Below are positions 1 to 8,901 of a stretch of DNA of 64,000 bases, in pieces. The notes below the pieces were generated by a model. That model saw only the letters and a program-made list of their open reading frames with translations, was not told where the DNA came from and searched no databases. Each line of letters begins with the position of its first letter. Within the stretch, counting starts at the first letter, position 1. A program made the translations under genes and the position numbers. Origin of the DNA: CALKJU01 sp035326425 (GTDB lineage: Bacteria; Pseudomonadota; Alphaproteobacteria; Geminicoccales; Geminicoccaceae); the NCBI GenBank assembly GCA_035326425.1, contig DAOLFG010000004.1:62001-126000 (forward strand), in the 5' to 3' direction.

Positions 1-392
1 AGAACGCCAACGGCCAGATCCTGACGCTCGCCATGCTGGAGACGCGCGAGGCCGTGGCCAACGCCGATGCCATCATCGCCACGCCCGGCCTGGACGGCAT
101 CTATGTCGGCCCCAACGACCTCTGCCTCGCCTACGGCAAGGCGCCGTCGCCCGAGCCGGCCGATCCCGAGATGGCGGGAATCATCACCGACTTGGCGCGG
201 CGCGCCCGCGAGGCCGGCCGGATAGCCGGGATCTTCTGCTCGTCGGGCGAGGCGGCGGCGCGCCGTCTCGCCGACGGCTTCGACATGGTCACACCCGGCA
301 ACGACGTCGGCCTGCTGGTCCGCGCGTCGAAGGAAACGCTCGCCAAGGCGCGCGGCACGACCGCCGCCGCGGCGCCGCGAGCCGGCTACTGA
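1..392 (+). CDS. HpcH/HpaI family aldolase, C-terminal part (5' end outside window)
   Basis: The reading frame is open from base 3 with no start, so the gene begins upstream of the window. The visible 130 residues contain LDGIYVGPNDLCLAYG, which matches the GPxDL region of class II pyruvate/2-oxo-acid aldolases (HpaI, RhmA, GarL). In that family the Asp of GPxDL helps bind the divalent metal that enolises the pyruvate donor. The reaction is reversible aldol cleavage of a 4-hydroxy-2-oxo acid to pyruvate plus an aldehyde; the true substrate cannot be read from this fragment. It is followed at 36 nt by a MetE-like methyltransferase and appears to be part of the same catabolic operon. A citrate-lyase-beta-like enzyme is a less likely alternative. 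Confidence 0.85.
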   Translation, partial: NANGQILTLAMLETREAVANADAIIATPGLDGIYVGPNDLCLAYGKAPSPEPADPEMAGIITDLARRAREAGRIAGIFCSSGEAAARRLADGFDMVTPGNDVGLLVRASKETLAKARGTTAAAAPRAGY

Positions 393-428
393 GCGGCCCC
401 GCCGCAACCTTCGAGGAACGGACCGGAC

Positions 429-1589
429 ATGCAATCGTCGAGCGAGCGCATTCTCACGACCCATGTCGGCAGCCTGCCGCGGCCGCAGCGGGTCGTCGAC
501 CAGCTCATGGCCCAGGATGCGGGCGAGAGCTATTCGGAACAGGCGTTCGACGCCGTCATGGCCGAAGCCGTGGCCGAGGTCGTCGCCCGACAGGTCGAGG
601 TCGGCATCGACGTCGTCAGCGACGGCGAGATGAGCAAGATCTCCTACGCCACCTATATCCGCCACCGGCTCACCGGCTTCGAGATCGGCGAGATGCCGCG
701 GGCGGTGCCCAGGGATCTCGACGACTTCCCCGACTATAAGGACAGGCTGGCCCGGCTCGGCGCCACGCCGAAATACCACCGGCCGATCTGCTGCGGCGAC
801 ATCGCGGTCAAGGACCTGTCCTCGCTGGAGAAGGACATCGCCAACCTGAAGGCGGCGGGTGCCGCCGCCGGCCAGCCGCAGCTCTTCATGAACGCCGCCT
901 CGCCCGGCGTCGTCGCGGTCTTCCAGCCCAACCGGCACTATCCTTCGCAGGAGGCGTACATCGGCGCGCTCGCCGATGCGATGAAGGCCGAGTACGACAT
1001 GATCGTCGCCGCCGGCCTGATCCTGCAGATCGACTCGCCCGACCTCGCCATGGGCCGGCACATCCGGTTCCGCGACGTCGACGACGCCGAGTTCCTGCGC
1101 AACGCCGCCCTGCAGGTCGAGGCGCTCAACCACGCGCTGCGCGACGTCCCGGCCGAGCGGGTGCGGATGCACATCTGCTGGGGCAACTACGAGGGTCCCC
1201 ACACCCACGACATCCCGCTGGAGAAGATCGTCGGCCTCGTCCTGAAGGCCAAGCCGCAGGCCTATCTCCTCGAGGCCTCCAATCCGCGCCACGCCCACGA
1301 ATGGGCGGTGTGGGCGAAGACGGCGATTCCCGACGACAAGGTGCTGGTGCCGGGCGTCATCGACAGCGTCACCAATTTCGTCGAGCACCCGGATCTCGTG
1401 GCGGAGCGCATCTGCCGCTACGCCGACATCGTCGGCCGCGAGCGGGTGATCGCCGGGACGGACTGCGGCTTCGGCACCTTCGCCGGCTTCGGCGCGATCC
1501 ATCCGCCGATCGCCTACGCCAAGCTCGGCTCGCTGGTCGAGGGTGCCCGCATCGCCTCGCGGCGGCTCTGGCGGCGGTCGGCCGCCTGA
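429..1589 (+). CDS. MetE C-terminal-domain-like (cobalamin-independent methionine synthase family) methyltransferase
   Basis: 386 residues, about the size of only the C-terminal catalytic half of MetE. The N-terminus ILTTHVGSLPRP and the VSDGEMSK segment are typical of the UROD/MetE-like barrel. Zinc-ligand candidates are visible: His248 and Cys250 in MHICWGN, and Cys346 in TDCGFGTF, as in the His-Cys-Glu-Cys site of MetE that activates a thiol for methyl transfer. Stand-alone proteins of this kind are usually not housekeeping methionine synthases and include thiol alkyltransferases of catabolic pathways. Its place between an aldolase and an alpha/beta hydrolase suggests substrate demethylation or thiol-conjugate cleavage, which is inference. 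The start ATG is preceded by GAGGAACGGA. Confidence 0.85.
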   Translation: MQSSSERILTTHVGSLPRPQRVVDQLMAQDAGESYSEQAFDAVMAEAVAEVVARQVEVGIDVVSDGEMSKISYATYIRHRLTGFEIGEMPRAVPRDLDDFPDYKDRLARLGATPKYHRPICCGDIAVKDLSSLEKDIANLKAAGAAAGQPQLFMNAASPGVVAVFQPNRHYPSQEAYIGALADAMKAEYDMIVAAGLILQIDSPDLAMGRHIRFRDVDDAEFLRNAALQVEALNHALRDVPAERVRMHICWGNYEGPHTHDIPLEKIVGLVLKAKPQAYLLEASNPRHAHEWAVWAKTAIPDDKVLVPGVIDSVTNFVEHPDLVAERICRYADIVGRERVIAGTDCGFGTFAGFGAIHPPIAYAKLGSLVEGARIASRRLWRRSAA

Positions 1590-1614
1590 GCGGGACCGAG
1601 CGTCGCTGCAGCCG

Positions 1615-2334
1615 ATGCACAACGGCCGCGTACCGCTGGTGCTGCTGCCTGGAACCTTGTGCGATGCGCGGGTCTTCGCCCCGCTGCTGGACCGGCTCCC
1701 ACCTCGCGAGGTGCTGGTCCCGCCGCTGGTCGGGCACGACACGGCGGCGAGCATGGCTGCCGTCCTGCTGACGGAGCTTCCGCCTCGCTTCGCGCTCGGC
1801 GGCTTCTCGCTCGGTGGGATCGTGGCATTGGAGATGGTGGCCCAGGCGCCGGAGCGCATAGCCGGCCTCGCCCTGTTCGACACCACGGCCAGGCCCGACC
1901 CTGAGGCCAACCGGGCGGTGCGCCGCAACGCGGTGGCGCGTGCGGCGCAGGTGGGAACCGGCCGCTATGTCGGCCAGAAGCTCCTGTCGCTCTATGTCTC
2001 CGCCGATGCCGGCCACCTCGAGAAGCACCGGGCGCTGGTCTCGGCGATGGCGGCCGATGCCGGCCTCGACACCTTCCGCCGGCAGAGCGAGATGGCGATC
2101 AGCCGCGCCGACAGCCGGCCGAGGCTGGGGCGGATCGCCGTGCCGACCCTGGTGCTGTGCGGCGAGGACGACCGGCTCTGCAGCGCCGAGATGCATCGCG
2201 AGATGGCGGTCGCCATTCCCGGAGCACGGCTCGCGATCGTGCCGCGGGCCGGCCATTTCGCCCTGATCGAGCAGCCCGATGCCATCGCCCGAGAAGTGTC
2301 GGCGTGGCTCGCCGCGATCGATTCCCGAGCCTGA
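1615..2334 (+). CDS. alpha/beta hydrolase
   Basis: A 239-residue alpha/beta-fold hydrolase. The nucleophile elbow is G-F-S-L-G-G with Ser65. The acid is Asp185 or Asp186 in CGEDDRLC, and the base is His214 in AGHFALIEQP, so the triad is complete and in canonical order. The frame is open further upstream (to 1543), but that would overlap the preceding gene; the ATG used here lies 25 nt after its stop and starts directly before the first beta strand (VPLVLLPGT). Substrate unknown; the operon points to an ester, lactone or C-C bond hydrolase in the same pathway as the aldolase and dehydrogenases. Confidence 0.85.
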   Translation: MHNGRVPLVLLPGTLCDARVFAPLLDRLPPREVLVPPLVGHDTAASMAAVLLTELPPRFALGGFSLGGIVALEMVAQAPERIAGLALFDTTARPDPEANRAVRRNAVARAAQVGTGRYVGQKLLSLYVSADAGHLEKHRALVSAMAADAGLDTFRRQSEMAISRADSRPRLGRIAVPTLVLCGEDDRLCSAEMHREMAVAIPGARLAIVPRAGHFALIEQPDAIAREVSAWLAAIDSRA

Positions 2335-2344
2335 AGGACCCGGA

Positions 2345-3391
2345 ATGAACCCCGCGCTCAGCGACCTCGATCCCGCCTGCTACGCTCCCTATCGGGATCC
2401 GCGCGACTACATCCTGAGCTGGACCGACGAGATCTGGGTTCGGCAGACGCCCGGCCTGATACGCGACCACTACGGCCAGTCGGTGAAGGTTCACACGGCC
2501 TACGCCGAGACCTACGACCTCGAGCTGGTCATCCAGAACTCGCTGCAGAAGATGGCGGCCTTTCCCAACGGCGGCGGCGGTGTCGGCGAGGACGTCATCT
2601 GGGAGCCGCGCGGCTCGAACGGCTTCATCAGCTCGCACCGCGTGCTGAAATGCGGCAGCCATCTCGGCCACTGGACCTACGGCCCGCCGACCGGCCGCGA
2701 CTACGTCTCGCGCACGGTGGCGCACTGCCTGGTGCGCGACGGCCGCATCGTCGAGGAGTGGCTGGCGCGCGACGAATATGCCGTCCTGACCTGCCTCGGC
2801 ATCGACCCCTGGGCCATCGCCGCCGAGCTCGCCCTGCGCACGCCGGTGACCGGTGCGGCACTGGCCGCCGGCGAGGAGAGCCAGGCCTTCGCCGGCCGCA
2901 TCGCCGATCCGGCCCGCCTCGGCGTGTCCGGCGCCAGACCGGCCACCCATCCCGAGGAATGCGCGCTGGTGAAAGGCTTCTTCGACGAGGTCTGGAACCG
3001 GCGGCTGTTCCACCGCGCCAGCGCCTATGTCAGCGAGCGGGTCGTGCTGCACACGGTACGGATGAAGCGGGCGCATGGCCGGCAGGGCTACGAATCCGAG
3101 CTGATCGACCTGCTGGCACGCTTTCCCGACTGCGAGCTCGAGATCCGCGATATCGCGGTCTGCGAGGGCGACGAGCTCGGCAAGCGCATCGCCGTCATCT
3201 GGCTCTTGCGCGGCCGCTATTGCGGCATCCCGTTCTACGGGCCGGTCAACAACGCGCCGGTGACGATCCTGGGTGCCTCGCACTTCGAGATCCAGGACGG
3301 CAGGCTGCTGCGCGAATGGCGCGTCTTCGACGAGATCGCGGTGATGGCGCAGATCCTGCGCCATGGCGGCGGCAAGGGAGCCGGGGCATGA
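2345..3391 (+). CDS. SnoaL-like / ester cyclase family protein (two-domain)
   Basis: 348 residues that look like two consecutive NTF2-fold SnoaL-like domains, roughly residues 20-150 and 200-335, each with a cone-shaped pocket pattern (for example EIWVRQTPGLIRDHY in the first and GFFDEVWNRRLFHRASAYV in the second). SnoaL-like proteins catalyse cyclisation, isomerisation or hydrolysis of small substrates, or only bind them. There is no signal peptide. It starts 10 nt after the hydrolase, with GAAGGACCCGGA upstream, and its stop overlaps the next start (ATGA), so it is translationally coupled. Reaction unassigned. Confidence 0.65.
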   Translation: MNPALSDLDPACYAPYRDPRDYILSWTDEIWVRQTPGLIRDHYGQSVKVHTAYAETYDLELVIQNSLQKMAAFPNGGGGVGEDVIWEPRGSNGFISSHRVLKCGSHLGHWTYGPPTGRDYVSRTVAHCLVRDGRIVEEWLARDEYAVLTCLGIDPWAIAAELALRTPVTGAALAAGEESQAFAGRIADPARLGVSGARPATHPEECALVKGFFDEVWNRRLFHRASAYVSERVVLHTVRMKRAHGRQGYESELIDLLARFPDCELEIRDIAVCEGDELGKRIAVIWLLRGRYCGIPFYGPVNNAPVTILGASHFEIQDGRLLREWRVFDEIAVMAQILRHGGGKGAGA

Positions 3392-4278
3392 CGACGGTCG
3401 GCTTCATCGGCCTCGGCCGGATGGGCATGCCCATGGCGACCAACCTGCTGAAGGCCGGCTTCGCCGTGGTCGGCTGCGATGTCGACCGCTCGCGCACCGA
3501 CGAGCTGGCGCGCCGCGGCGCCTCCGCCGCCGCCACGCCGGCCGGGACGGCGGCGCGGAGCGACATCGTCGTCTCCATGATCATGAACGACCGCATCCTG
3601 CACGAGATCGCGCTGGGCGAGGCCGGTGTCCTCGCCAGCCTGAGGCCGGGAGGCGTCTTCGCCGATCTCTCCACCGTCTCGCCCGCGGCATCGGCGGCGG
3701 TGGCCGACCAGGCCAGGGCCAGGGGCGCCCGCTATGTCTGCGGCAAGGTGGCCGGCAGCATCGGCCTCGCCACCGAGGGCACCCTCACCCTCTTCGCTTC
3801 CGGCGAGGCCGCCGATTTCGAGGCCTGCCGCCCCGTCTTCGAGGCCATGGCAGCCACGGTGCGCCATGTCGGCGCCGGCGACGCCGCCGCCTATCTGAAG
3901 CTCGTCCACAGCCTGATCGTCGGGGTCTATTCGGCGATGCTGGGCGAGGCGCTGGCGTTCGGCGAGCGCGGCGGGCTCGACATGGGCTCGATGGTCGACG
4001 TGCTGGAGGCCGGGCCGCTGGGATCGCGCCAGCTCACCCTCAAGGCGCCGATCCTGAAGGAGCGGCGCTTCGACGATCCGCCCTCGGATATCGACACCGC
4101 GGCCAAGGACGTCGACATGATCCTCGACACCGCGCGCCGCGATGCCATGCCGCTGCCGCTGACCGCCACGGTGCGGCAGGTGATGGCGACGGCGCAGGCC
4201 GCGGGCGGCGGCCGCCGCGACATCTATTCGGTGCTCGAGACCTTCGAGCGGCTGGCCGGGCTGTCGAGCCGGGGATGA
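3388..4278 (+). CDS. NAD(P)-dependent 3-hydroxyisobutyrate dehydrogenase family oxidoreductase
   Basis: 296 residues. An N-terminal Rossmann fold begins with GFIGLGRMGMPMATNLLKAG (GxGxxG) and is followed by an all-helical C-terminal domain. The catalytic lysine of the beta-hydroxyacid dehydrogenase family is visible in AAYLKLVHSLIVG near residue 170. The substrate loop reads KVAGSIGLATEGTLTLFASG, where the usual family motif is DAPVSGG-like, so the substrate is probably not 3-hydroxyisobutyrate itself. The family oxidises beta-hydroxy acids or reduces semialdehydes and imines. It is coupled to the genes on both sides through ATGA overlaps, so it belongs to the same pathway as the aldo/keto reductase that follows. 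Confidence 0.88.
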   Translation: MTTVGFIGLGRMGMPMATNLLKAGFAVVGCDVDRSRTDELARRGASAAATPAGTAARSDIVVSMIMNDRILHEIALGEAGVLASLRPGGVFADLSTVSPAASAAVADQARARGARYVCGKVAGSIGLATEGTLTLFASGEAADFEACRPVFEAMAATVRHVGAGDAAAYLKLVHSLIVGVYSAMLGEALAFGERGGLDMGSMVDVLEAGPLGSRQLTLKAPILKERRFDDPPSDIDTAAKDVDMILDTARRDAMPLPLTATVRQVMATAQAAGGGRRDIYSVLETFERLAGLSSRG

Positions 4279-5258
4279 GCATGGAGCGCGTGACGATACC
4301 GGGCACCGATCTCGCCGTCTCGCCGCTCTGCCTCGGCGGCAACAGGCTGGGCGGCGAGCTCGACCGCGACCGGTCCTTCGCGCTGCTCGACGCCTTCGTC
4401 GAAGCCGGCGGCAACTTCGTCGACACGGCGCATGTCTATGCGGACTGGCTGCCCGATGCCGAGCGCAGCTGCAGCGAGAGGACGATCGGCCGCTGGCGCG
4501 CCGCGGGCGGTGCCGGCGGCGACATCGTCATCGCCACCAAGATCGGCCATCCGCCGCTCGCGGCACCGGGCCGCACGCGGCTCGACCGCGGCTCGCTGCG
4601 GCAGGACGTCTTCGAGGCCCTGGACAATCTCGGCCTGTCGCGGCTCGACCTCGTCTATCTGCACCGGGACGAGCCGGCGCGCCCGGCGGAGGAGATCCTG
4701 GGCGTGCTGGAGGAGCTGCGCCGGGAAGGCCGCATCGCCCACTACGGCGCATCCAACTGGACGGCAGCCCGCCTCGGCGAGGCCGACGAGGCGGCGCGCC
4801 GGCACGGCTGGGAAGGATTCCGCGCCAACCAGGCCGAATGGAGCCTCGCCTCGCGCAATCCCGCCAGCGTGGCGGCGGACCTCTACCGGATGGACGCCGA
4901 CATGATCCGCTGGCACGGCACCAGCCGGATCGCGGCCGTCCCGTACTCGACCCAGGCGCGCGGCTACTTCGACAAGCAGGCGGCGGGCGCGCTCGACGCG
5001 CCGACGGCCGCCAGCTACGACAATCCGCAGAACCGCCGCCGCGCACAGCAGCTCGGCATGCTGGCCGAAAGCGCCGGACTCACCCCGACGGAAGCGATGC
5101 TGGCACTCTTCCGCCTCGTTCCGTTCGCGGTGATCCCGGTCGTCGGCTGCCGTGACGCATCGCAAGTCGCGTCGAGCTTCCGCGGCATCGGCGCCGACCT
5201 GCCGGGGACCGCCGCTCGCGAAGTGCTCGGGATGCTCGTCGCCGGCCAGCCGGCCTGA
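4275..5258 (+). CDS. aldo/keto reductase
   Basis: 327-residue (alpha/beta)8 NADPH-dependent reductase. The catalytic tetrad is complete: Asp50 and Tyr55 in DTAHVYADW, Lys89 in ATKIGH and His130 in YLHRDEP. The C-terminal part has the usual cofactor-binding GCRDASQVASSF segment. The start overlaps the preceding stop (ATGA). It probably interconverts an aldehyde or ketone and an alcohol in the catabolic operon and is its last gene: 241 nt of non-coding sequence follow before an ABC importer. A weak hairpin (GAGGGC at 5257-5262, GCCCTC at 5279-5284) begins at the stop codon but has no T run. Confidence 0.9.
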   Translation: MSMERVTIPGTDLAVSPLCLGGNRLGGELDRDRSFALLDAFVEAGGNFVDTAHVYADWLPDAERSCSERTIGRWRAAGGAGGDIVIATKIGHPPLAAPGRTRLDRGSLRQDVFEALDNLGLSRLDLVYLHRDEPARPAEEILGVLEELRREGRIAHYGASNWTAARLGEADEAARRHGWEGFRANQAEWSLASRNPASVAADLYRMDADMIRWHGTSRIAAVPYSTQARGYFDKQAAGALDAPTAASYDNPQNRRRAQQLGMLAESAGLTPTEAMLALFRLVPFAVIPVVGCRDASQVASSFRGIGADLPGTAAREVLGMLVAGQPA

Positions 5259-5499
5259 GGGCACGGCGGGACGGGACGGCCCTCTGCCATGCAACGACGA
5301 TCGTCCGCGCGGCTCTGGGGAGCTTGACCCCCGGGGCCTTCGCCAGCAAAGCTCGACGAGCCCGAAGAGTTGACCGGCAGCCGGACCGGGGGCGGATCCA
5401 GACCGGCACCGAGCCGACATTCCGCCCGAATCACTCGATAGGCGCTGGTCCGGAACCGGGGCATCGGGTGCAGAGCGGACAACAATGGGGGAGCATGGA

Positions 5500-7023
5500 A
5501 TGACCAGTGGGTTCGGGAAGCGGCATCTCCGGGCGCTCGCAGCGGCGGCCATGCTCGGGATGTCGGCGCTCGCTGGGCCCGCCGAGGCGGCGACATTGCG
5601 CATGGCCTGGGCGCAGGACGCGACCGGTCTCGACCCGCACAAGCAGACGGCCTTTTCGTCGCTCCGTCTGCTCGAGCTGATCTACGAGCCCCTGGTTCGG
5701 CTGAATGCCGACCTCGAGATCGTGCCGGGCCTCGCCGAGAGCTGGTCGTTCTCGGAGGACGGCAAGACCCTGACCGTCGGGCTCGATCCGAAAGCCAGGT
5801 TCCAGAGCGGGGCGGCGGTGACGTCCGCCGACGTCAAGGCGTCCTTCGAGCGTATTCTCGACGAGAAGACCGGTGCGGCCAACCGCGCCAACTATCTGTC
5901 GATCTCGGGCATCGAAACGCCCGATGCGGCGACCGTCGTCTTCAGGCTCTCTCAGGCGGATGCACCGATCCTGACGGCGATGACCGATACCAATTCGTCG
6001 ATCGTGCCGGCCAGCGAGATCGCGGCCGGCACGATCGGCACCAAGGCGATCGGCTCCGGTCCGTTCGAGCTGCAACGCTGGGACCCGAACGCCAAGGCGA
6101 TTCTCGTCGCCAACAAGGATTGGGCCGGCGGACCGGCTGGTGTCGACGGCATCGAGATCAGCGTTCTTCCGGACGAGACCGCCATCTTGGCGGCCCTGCG
6201 TACCGGCCAGTTCGATTTCGCATTGCTGAACGATCCGCTGATCGCCACGCTGGTCCCGAACGAGGCCAAGCTCCAGCTCAATCGCGCACCGGTCCTCGCC
6301 TACCACGTCCTGCAGCTCAATCCGGCCCGAAAGCCGATGAACGAGCTCGCCGTCCGTCAGGCGATCTCCTGCGCCGTCGATCGGCAGGCCGTGCTCGACA
6401 CCGCCTCGCTCGGCGAAGGCAGGGTGACCGGTCCGCTGACGATGCCCTACTATGCCAGCGATCCGAATTCGCTCTTCTGCTACACGCGCGATGTCGACAA
6501 GGCCAAGAAGCTCATGGCCGAGGCGGGCTTCGCCGACGGCTTCGCCGCCACCGTCATCGCCGCAACCGGAGAGCCCCCGACCGCGGCGGCGGAGGCCCAG
6601 GTGCTGCAGGCTCAACTGGCCGAGATCGGCGTCGAGCTCGACATCGAGATGATGGAGCTGAACGTCTACGTCGATACATGGTTGAAAGGCGATTTCGACA
6701 TGGCCGTGGCGCTGAACGGCGGCCGGCCGGACCCGTTCACGATGTACAACCGCTACTGGACCAAGAACGGCAACCTGCAGAAGGTGTCCAACTTCGCCGA
6801 CGATGCGCTCGATGCGTTGCTGCAGCAGGGACGTGCCGAGACCAATCCCGAGAAGCGCAAGGCCATCTTCGCCGACTTCGAGAAGCAGCTGGCCGAGAAG
6901 TCGCCGTGGATCTGGCTCTATACCTCCTATGGCTACACTGCCCAGCAAAAGAGCGTGCAGGGCTTCGTGGCCATGCCCACCGGGTCGATGTTCAGCCTGA
7001 GCAAGGTGACCATCCAGCCATAG
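5500..7023 (+). CDS. peptide-type ABC transporter substrate-binding protein (SBP_bac_5)
   Basis: 507-residue periplasmic binding protein of the DppA/OppA class. The start ATG is chosen because GGGGGAG lies 6-7 nt upstream; an in-frame ATG 15 nt earlier would bury that Shine-Dalgarno sequence. A Sec signal peptide is visible (KRH, then a hydrophobic stretch, cleavage near GPAEA-ATLRM). The mature protein begins WAQDATGLDPHKQTAFSS, the classical family opening, and contains the conserved LAESWSFSEDGKTLTV segment. It is the first gene of a complete importer (two permeases and a fused double ATPase) that leads into a serine hydrolase and AnmK. The ligand may therefore be a muropeptide or anhydromuropeptide rather than a plain dipeptide (inference). 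Confidence 0.92.
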   Translation: MTSGFGKRHLRALAAAAMLGMSALAGPAEAATLRMAWAQDATGLDPHKQTAFSSLRLLELIYEPLVRLNADLEIVPGLAESWSFSEDGKTLTVGLDPKARFQSGAAVTSADVKASFERILDEKTGAANRANYLSISGIETPDAATVVFRLSQADAPILTAMTDTNSSIVPASEIAAGTIGTKAIGSGPFELQRWDPNAKAILVANKDWAGGPAGVDGIEISVLPDETAILAALRTGQFDFALLNDPLIATLVPNEAKLQLNRAPVLAYHVLQLNPARKPMNELAVRQAISCAVDRQAVLDTASLGEGRVTGPLTMPYYASDPNSLFCYTRDVDKAKKLMAEAGFADGFAATVIAATGEPPTAAAEAQVLQAQLAEIGVELDIEMMELNVYVDTWLKGDFDMAVALNGGRPDPFTMYNRYWTKNGNLQKVSNFADDALDALLQQGRAETNPEKRKAIFADFEKQLAEKSPWIWLYTSYGYTAQQKSVQGFVAMPTGSMFSLSKVTIQP

Positions 7024-7107
7024 CCACCACCCGACCGTCACGCGAGCGATGGGACATGAGGCCGATGGTGGCGGGGCGGCTCCGACTTCCGTAGAAGGGC
7101 ACGCCTC

Positions 7108-8067
7108 GTGAGCTATCTGATGCGGCGCCTGGCGGCCTTTCCTTTGGTTCTGGTGGGCGTTTCGATCGTCGTCTTTGTCGCCATTCGCCTCGTGCCGGGC
7201 GATGCAATCACTGCAATGCTCGGCACGGAAGCGGGGCTCCTGACCCCTCAGCAACGCGATTCCCTTGCGGTCTACTTCGGCATCGACCAGCCCTGGCCCA
7301 TCCAGTACTGGCGCTGGTTCACCGGGCTTTTCGCCGGAGACCTCGGAATATCCGTCATCTACGGTAAGCCCGTGCTCAGCGTGATCATCGAGCATTTCCC
7401 CTTGACGCTGGAATTGGCGCTGCTGTCGATGCTGATCGCGCTGTCGATCGGTGTTCCGGCCGGCGTCTTCGCGGCCACCCGCAACGAACGGCCGGCCGAT
7501 CTCGGCGTGCGCGTCCTGGCGATGGTCGGCCAGTCGACACCGACCTTCGTCGTCGGGCTCGTCCTGATCTATATCCTGTCCGCAGGCTTCGGCGTGCTGC
7601 CGACGATGGGTGCCTTCACGCCATTCTGGCACGGGCCGCTGCAGAACCTCGGCCAGCTGATCCTGCCCGCGATCACGCTCGGCTTCGCCTTCGCCGCCTC
7701 CGTCACGCGTGTGTCGCGCTCGGCCATGCTCGACGTGCTGAGCGACGACTATGTGCGCACGGCGCGCAGCAAGGGCGCGCCCGAACGCAGCGTGATCTGG
7801 TGGCATGCCCTGCCCAATGCGCTGGTACCGGTCGTCACGCTGAGCGGCATCGAGTTCGGCTATCTGCTCGGCGGCGCCGTCATCGTCGAGCAGATCTACG
7901 CCTTGCCCGGCCTCGGGCGCATGGTGCTGGAAGCGATCCTGCAGCGCGACTACGCGCTGGTGCAGGGCTCGATCCTGTTCATCGCCCTCAACTTCATGAT
8001 CATCAATCTGCTGGTCGACCTCGCCTATGTGGCACTCGATCCACGCATCCGCCTGGTCGGTCGGTGA
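7108..8067 (+). CDS. peptide-type ABC transporter permease, DppB-like
   Basis: 319-residue inner-membrane permease. It uses a GTG start with AGAAGGGC about 8 nt upstream. The N-terminal segment MRRLAAFPLVLVGVSIVVF followed by RLVPGD is the DppB/OppB signature, and about six membrane helices follow. The EAA cytoplasmic loop that docks the ATPase is present (DDYVRTARSKGAPERSVIW). An 84-nt gap separates it from the binding-protein gene, and it overlaps the second permease by GTGA if that gene starts at its first candidate codon. It forms a heterodimeric channel with the following permease. Confidence 0.93.
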   Translation: MSYLMRRLAAFPLVLVGVSIVVFVAIRLVPGDAITAMLGTEAGLLTPQQRDSLAVYFGIDQPWPIQYWRWFTGLFAGDLGISVIYGKPVLSVIIEHFPLTLELALLSMLIALSIGVPAGVFAATRNERPADLGVRVLAMVGQSTPTFVVGLVLIYILSAGFGVLPTMGAFTPFWHGPLQNLGQLILPAITLGFAFAASVTRVSRSAMLDVLSDDYVRTARSKGAPERSVIWWHALPNALVPVVTLSGIEFGYLLGGAVIVEQIYALPGLGRMVLEAILQRDYALVQGSILFIALNFMIINLLVDLAYVALDPRIRLVGR

Positions 8068-8072
8068 AGGGC

Positions 8073-8900
8073 ATGTTGAGGTCGGTCTTCTCACACCCGA
8101 GCGGCCGCATCGGCGGGTTCATCGTGCTCGTCTATCTGCTGATCGCGTTGCTCGCCGTCCTCGGCCTGACCCCGCACGATCCGTTGATGCAGTATCGCAT
8201 CGACCGCCTGCATGCGCCCTCCTCCTCCTATTGGATGGGCACCGATCTGTTTGGTCGCGACGTGACCAGCCGCTTGATGAAGGGAGTGGGCCAATCCTTC
8301 ACCGTGGCCATCTTCTCGGTCGCCACGGCGGCGCTCGCAGGCACGGTGCTCGGCCTGACCGCGGCCTGGTATGGCGCGCGCTGGGATGCCGTCCTGATGC
8401 GGCTGATGGACGTTCTGCTGGCTTTCCCGGCGATCCTGCTGGCGTTGCTGGTCGTGACGATCATCGGTCCCGGGACATGGACCAGCGTCGCCGCCATCGG
8501 CATCGTCTACACGCCGATCTTCACGCGCGTCGTGCGGGGGCCGGCGCTCTCGCTCAAGGCGCGCGAGTTCGTCGACGCCGCACGCACCTTCGGCTCGAGC
8601 CGCTTCTACATCCTGACCCGGCACCTGCTTCTCAACCTGGTGGCACCGCTCACGGTCCAGGTGACCTTGGCCCTCGCCTGGGCCCTGCTGACGGAGGCGA
8701 GCCTGAGCTTCCTCGGGCTGGGCACGCAACCGCCTGCCTCGTCGCTCGGCCTCATGCTCAGCGACAGCCGCAACCTCATGGAGCAGGCGCCGTGGCTGCT
8801 GGTCTTCCCAGCACTCGCCATCATGCTCTCCATCCTGGGCTTCAATCTGCTGGGCGACGCCCTGCGCGACATTCTCGACCCGAAGACACGAAGGGCCTGA
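8073..8900 (+). CDS. peptide-type ABC transporter permease, DppC-like
   Basis: 275-residue permease, the second half of the channel. The conserved periplasmic segment SSYWMGTDLFGRDVTSRLM identifies the DppC/OppC type, and the EAA loop is EFVDAARTFGSSRFYILTRH. About six helices are visible, ending in ILGFNLLGDALRDILDPK. The start could also be the GTG at 8064, which overlaps the preceding TGA; the ATG is preferred here because GAAGGG lies just upstream, although the spacing is short. The next gene begins one base after the stop. Confidence 0.92.
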   Translation: MLRSVFSHPSGRIGGFIVLVYLLIALLAVLGLTPHDPLMQYRIDRLHAPSSSYWMGTDLFGRDVTSRLMKGVGQSFTVAIFSVATAALAGTVLGLTAAWYGARWDAVLMRLMDVLLAFPAILLALLVVTIIGPGTWTSVAAIGIVYTPIFTRVVRGPALSLKAREFVDAARTFGSSRFYILTRHLLLNLVAPLTVQVTLALAWALLTEASLSFLGLGTQPPASSLGLMLSDSRNLMEQAPWLLVFPALAIMLSILGFNLLGDALRDILDPKTRRA

Positions 8901-8901
8901 C

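Noticed and set aside
5257..5284. Terminator after the aldo/keto reductase (GAGGGC...GCCCTC)
   Set aside because: Only six pairs, a 16-nt loop and no T run; too weak to list as a terminator, so mentioned only with the gene.
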